64,000 bases of DNA from NCBI RefSeq assembly GCF_016591975.1, contig NZ_AP024169.1:706001-770000 (forward strand). The letters are read 5' to 3'. This DNA comes from Anaeromicropila herbilytica (GTDB lineage Bacteria > Bacillota > Clostridia > Lachnospirales > Lachnospiraceae). This document shows, piece by piece, positions 61,557-64,000 of this stretch (positions are counted from its first letter, which is position 1; every line of letters starts with the position of its first letter). Made by a program: the position numbers and the translations under genes. Below the pieces are notes generated by a model, which saw only the letters and a program-made list of their open reading frames with translations, made no database searches and was not told the origin of the DNA.

Positions 61557-61614
61557 AATGCTTCTACTAAAGATATGTTAAACGTACATTTCTTTGATAG
61601 AAGCATTTTTAAAT
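61554..61614 (+). terminator. Long hairpin terminator before eno
   Basis: AAAAATGCTTCTA (61554-61566) pairs with TAGAAGCATTTTT (61598-61610); AAAGATATGT/ACATTTCTTT extends the stem inside. It ends in T and A. It separates the small-protein gene from enolase. Confidence 0.75.
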
Positions 61615-61674
61615 AAAAAATTAATAGATAATTAAAATGTTGATTGATATTATTCTGTTATTGATAAAAATTAT

Positions 61675-61738
61675 CAGATAATTAATTGCATAATTTTAGA
61701 TTATCTGTTAAAATATAGTTAGTTAGAAGAGACTAACT
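61675..61738 (+). promoter_or_regulatory. Inverted repeats in the eno leader
   Basis: CAGATAAT (61675-61682) with ATTATCTG (61700-61707), and AGTTAGT (61717-61723) with ACTAACT (61732-61738), lie 30 to 95 bp upstream of enolase. They may be an operator and a 5'-UTR stability hairpin; no known site is matched. The AGAAAGGAAG ribosome site follows. Confidence 0.35.
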
Positions 61739-61768
61739 ACAATATTAATATAGAAAGGAAGTTTATAT

Positions 61769-63052
61769 ATGAACTATTTAGAGATTGAAAAGGTAATAGG
61801 ACGTGAAATTATTGATTCTAGAGGCAATCCAACAGTGGAAGCAGAAGTCTATCTAGTGGATGGTACTATCGGAAGAGGTGCAGCACCTAGTGGAGCTTCC
61901 ACTGGGGAATTCGAAGCATTGGAATTAAGAGATGGCGATAAGAATAGATTTGGTGGAAAAGGCGTATTAAAAGCGGTAAATAACATAAATACAATCATTA
62001 ATCATACTTTAGTGGGGGCAGATGCATCTGATATTTATGCAATTGATAAGCTAATGATACAGGCAGATGGTACTAAGGATAAATCAGTATTAGGAGCAAA
62101 TGCTATACTGGCAGTTTCAATTGCGACTGCAAAAGCGGCAGCAGCATCATTAGATATTCCACTTTATCGTTTCCTTGGTGGGCTTAACGCAAATCGACTA
62201 CCAGTACCAATGATGAATATTTTAAATGGTGGAGCACATGCAGCCAATACAGTGGATGTTCAAGAATTTATGATCATGCCAGTGGGGGCAAGCACTTTCA
62301 AAGAAGGTCTTAGATGGTGTACAGAAGTATTTCATACACTAGCAGCGTTATTAAAATCGAGAGGATTAACTACATCAGTTGGTGATGAAGGAGGATTTGC
62401 ACCAGATCTTGCAAGTGATGAAGAAGCCATCGAACTTATTCTAGAAGCTATTACGAAAGCTGGATATGAAGCAGGAAAAGACTTTGTATTAGCCATGGAT
62501 GCAGCATCAAGTGAGTGGAAAGGCGAAAGTAAAGGAGAATACATACTTCCTAAAAGTGGTATGAAGTACACATCAGAGCAACTAGTCGCTCATTGGAAGG
62601 ATCTTTCAACTAAGTATCCAATATATTCAATTGAAGATGGGCTTGATGAAGAAGACTGGGAAGGCTGGAGGTTTATGACGAAGGAATTGGGTAATAAGGT
62701 GCAATTAGTAGGCGATGACTTATTTGTTACTAATACGGAACGTCTAAGGAAAGGAATTGATTTAGAATGTGGTAATTCAATTCTTATCAAATTAAATCAA
62801 ATTGGAACCGTATCCGAAACACTAGAAGCAATTAAAATGGCACATAAAGCGGGGTATACTGCAATAGTATCTCATCGTTCAGGTGAAACAGAGGATACAA
62901 CCATTTCTGATCTAGCAGTTGCTCTTAATACATGCCAGATTAAGACTGGTGCACCAAGCAGAAGTGAACGTGTAGCAAAATATAATCAATTGTTACGTAT
63001 TGAAGAAGAGCTTGGAGAGAGTAGTGTATATCCAGGAATGGATGCTTTTTAA
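61769..63052 (+). CDS. eno: Enolase (phosphopyruvate hydratase)
   Basis: Glycolytic enzyme converting 2-phosphoglycerate to phosphoenolpyruvate; 427 residues, full length. Landmarks: DSRGNPTVEAEV near the start, GAPSGASTGEFEALE-type substrate loop (PSGASTGEFEALELRDGD), VGDEGGFAPD, metal ligand in LVGDDLFVTN, and SHRSGETEDTTI near the C-terminus. AAAGGAAG is 12 bp before the ATG. It is a single gene, apart from other glycolytic genes. A related second enolase may exist elsewhere in the genome, which cannot be judged here. Confidence 0.97.
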   Translation: MNYLEIEKVIGREIIDSRGNPTVEAEVYLVDGTIGRGAAPSGASTGEFEALELRDGDKNRFGGKGVLKAVNNINTIINHTLVGADASDIYAIDKLMIQADGTKDKSVLGANAILAVSIATAKAAAASLDIPLYRFLGGLNANRLPVPMMNILNGGAHAANTVDVQEFMIMPVGASTFKEGLRWCTEVFHTLAALLKSRGLTTSVGDEGGFAPDLASDEEAIELILEAITKAGYEAGKDFVLAMDAASSEWKGESKGEYILPKSGMKYTSEQLVAHWKDLSTKYPIYSIEDGLDEEDWEGWRFMTKELGNKVQLVGDDLFVTNTERLRKGIDLECGNSILIKLNQIGTVSETLEAIKMAHKAGYTAIVSHRSGETEDTTISDLAVALNTCQIKTGAPSRSERVAKYNQLLRIEEELGESSVYPGMDAF

Positions 63053-63197
63053 TAAGATAAAATATTTTTAAGAGATGCAACCTTTTCCGTTCCTGATTAG
63101 TGTTATAGGTGAATGGATAAAAAATGAAATAATTAAACCAGAGAATTGCTAGCTATATATCTAAAATGCTAATTTGGAAAAGGAAAGGTAAATGATT

Positions 63198-64000
63198 ATG
63201 AGAAAAGAAGAAAAAATAAAAAAAGTAGACAAAGTAGGAAAAGTTAAAAAAATAATTGCAGTATCGATGTGTTCTATATGTTGCTTATCATTAGGAAGTA
63301 CAGCGATCCCTGGAAAAGTATATGCAAAAGATTCTAATCTAGTATCTGCAGATGAAAGCAACAGCGTAACTGAAGATAATAATCTAGTAGGTGTTCCAGC
63401 TCAGAAAGTATGGACTTTTAAATCTCTTAAAGCTGGAACATATAAGGTTACATTTTCATATGCAAGGGATTGGGAACAGAACGTAAAAGCTGAAGAAACT
63501 GTAACTTATCAAATAAAGGTTATAAAGAAAATTAAAACTAATAACAGTAAAAAAAATAAACGTAAATCAGCAAATGACATTGTAATATTACAAAAGGATG
63601 CCGTAAATGAAGTGCAAGTTGGACAAAAATTCAGCGTAAAACTTATGGAGAATACATCAACAGGTTATACTTGGAATTATAAGTTAGACAACGATTCTGT
63701 TAAATTAATAGAGGAGTTGAGTGTTGAGACCTTAAATAAAGACACAAAAGCTTCAGTAACAGTAGGAGAAGAATTCAATATTATACTATCCGAAAATGGA
63801 TCTACAGGATATTCATGGGCCTACAAAATAGATCATCAAGGGTTGGAATTAACAAATGAGGATACAATTAATACAAATTCAGATTCTAATATAGTAGGTG
63901 CACCATATGATAAAGTCTGGACATTCAAGGCTAAGAAAGCAGGAGAATATACAATTACATTCTCATATTCTAGACCATGGGAGAAAGAAACACCACCAAT
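63198..64000 (+). CDS. Secreted chagasin-like (inhibitor family I42) repeat protein, partial at the window end
   Basis: Open from ATG 63198 (AAAGG upstream; ATG 63192 is also in frame but too close) to the last base, at least 267 residues. A signal peptide (about 1-43, ending VYA) precedes chagasin-type cysteine-protease-inhibitor segments. The loops are recognisable: NTSTGYTW and NGSTGYSW for the NPTTGY loop, RDW and RPW for the third loop, and VGVPAQKVWTFK / VGAPYDKVWTFK before it. The order is unusual: C-half, N-half, then N-half plus C-half. It probably binds papain-like proteases outside the cell or guards against the organism's own. The 3' end lies beyond the window. Confidence 0.8.
   Translation, partial: MRKEEKIKKVDKVGKVKKIIAVSMCSICCLSLGSTAIPGKVYAKDSNLVSADESNSVTEDNNLVGVPAQKVWTFKSLKAGTYKVTFSYARDWEQNVKAEETVTYQIKVIKKIKTNNSKKNKRKSANDIVILQKDAVNEVQVGQKFSVKLMENTSTGYTWNYKLDNDSVKLIEELSVETLNKDTKASVTVGEEFNIILSENGSTGYSWAYKIDHQGLELTNEDTINTNSDSNIVGAPYDKVWTFKAKKAGEYTITFSYSRPWEKETPP

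Overview
The window looks like chromosome of an anaerobic, motile, spore-forming, low-GC Firmicute of the class Clostridia, most likely a plant-sugar-using member of the Lachnospiraceae (a Lachnoclostridium phytofermentans-like organism is my guess; no marker gene here proves it). The signs are strong A+T bias, canonical AGGAGG-type ribosome sites with frequent GTG/TTG starts, many U-tailed terminators, an H-type small acid-soluble spore protein, motAB and a chemoreceptor, EFR1/radical-SAM iron-sulfur proteins, and several families common in this group (DUF4317, DUF4003, DUF1858). No rRNA, tRNA, CRISPR array, phage or intact insertion sequence was seen.

Layout. 1-2.6 kb: end of a probable sugar-binding protein, then GH32 sucrose/fructan hydrolase and fructokinase. 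2.8-6.7 kb: VOC protein, Cache chemoreceptor, MarR plus EFR1 flavodoxin-ferredoxin. 7.0-12.3 kb: OmpR-type two-component system and an FtsX-type ABC transporter (antimicrobial-peptide-resistance style). 12.6-17.3 kb: malic enzyme, KdgT-family carrier and CitAB/DcuSR-like sensor-regulator, which reads as a C4-dicarboxylate/malate module. 17.4-18.5 kb: tocopherol-cyclase-like protein. 19.1-23.2 kb: coiled-coil protein with a perfect 42-bp repeat array, then motA-motB. 23.3-26.6 kb (minus strand): PAP2 phosphatase, flippase-like membrane protein, phosphatidylserine synthase and decarboxylase. 26.9-32.5 kb: a second, PTS-based sucrose locus (LacI regulator, EIIBCA, GH32, fructokinase). 33.0-35.7 kb: TetM-like ribosomal-protection GTPase fused to a NYN/YacP (Rae1-like) nuclease, preceded by a 12-codon leader ORF. 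36.0-41.5 kb: 1831-residue secreted subtilase. 41.6-47.4 kb: sspH, CPBP protease, TetR, DUF1858, CIRCE-controlled lon, GNAT. 47.4-52.2 kb: AraC regulator, GH13 amylase, kinase-like protein, DUF4317. 52.8-58.6 kb: radical SAM protein, PH-domain protein, TetR/hydrolase/GPH transporter operon, DUF4003. 58.7-64 kb: a complete LicT/BglG-type antitermination leader before a Big2-carboxylesterase, a small conserved protein, enolase, and a truncated-by-window chagasin-like protein.

The strongest non-gene signals are (i) an ~80-bp two-hairpin element present twice (9.05 and 26.75 kb) with a compensatory base-pair change, (ii) the promoter-RAT-terminator leader at 58.73-58.85 kb, (iii) a CIRCE operator before lon, and (iv) several ~280-bp imperfect palindromes resembling non-autonomous mobile elements at 18.55, 42.8 and 52.2 kb, with partial relatives of the last at 43.8 and 61.5 kb. 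Many functional calls rest on motif recognition from the translated sequence; no database search was run.
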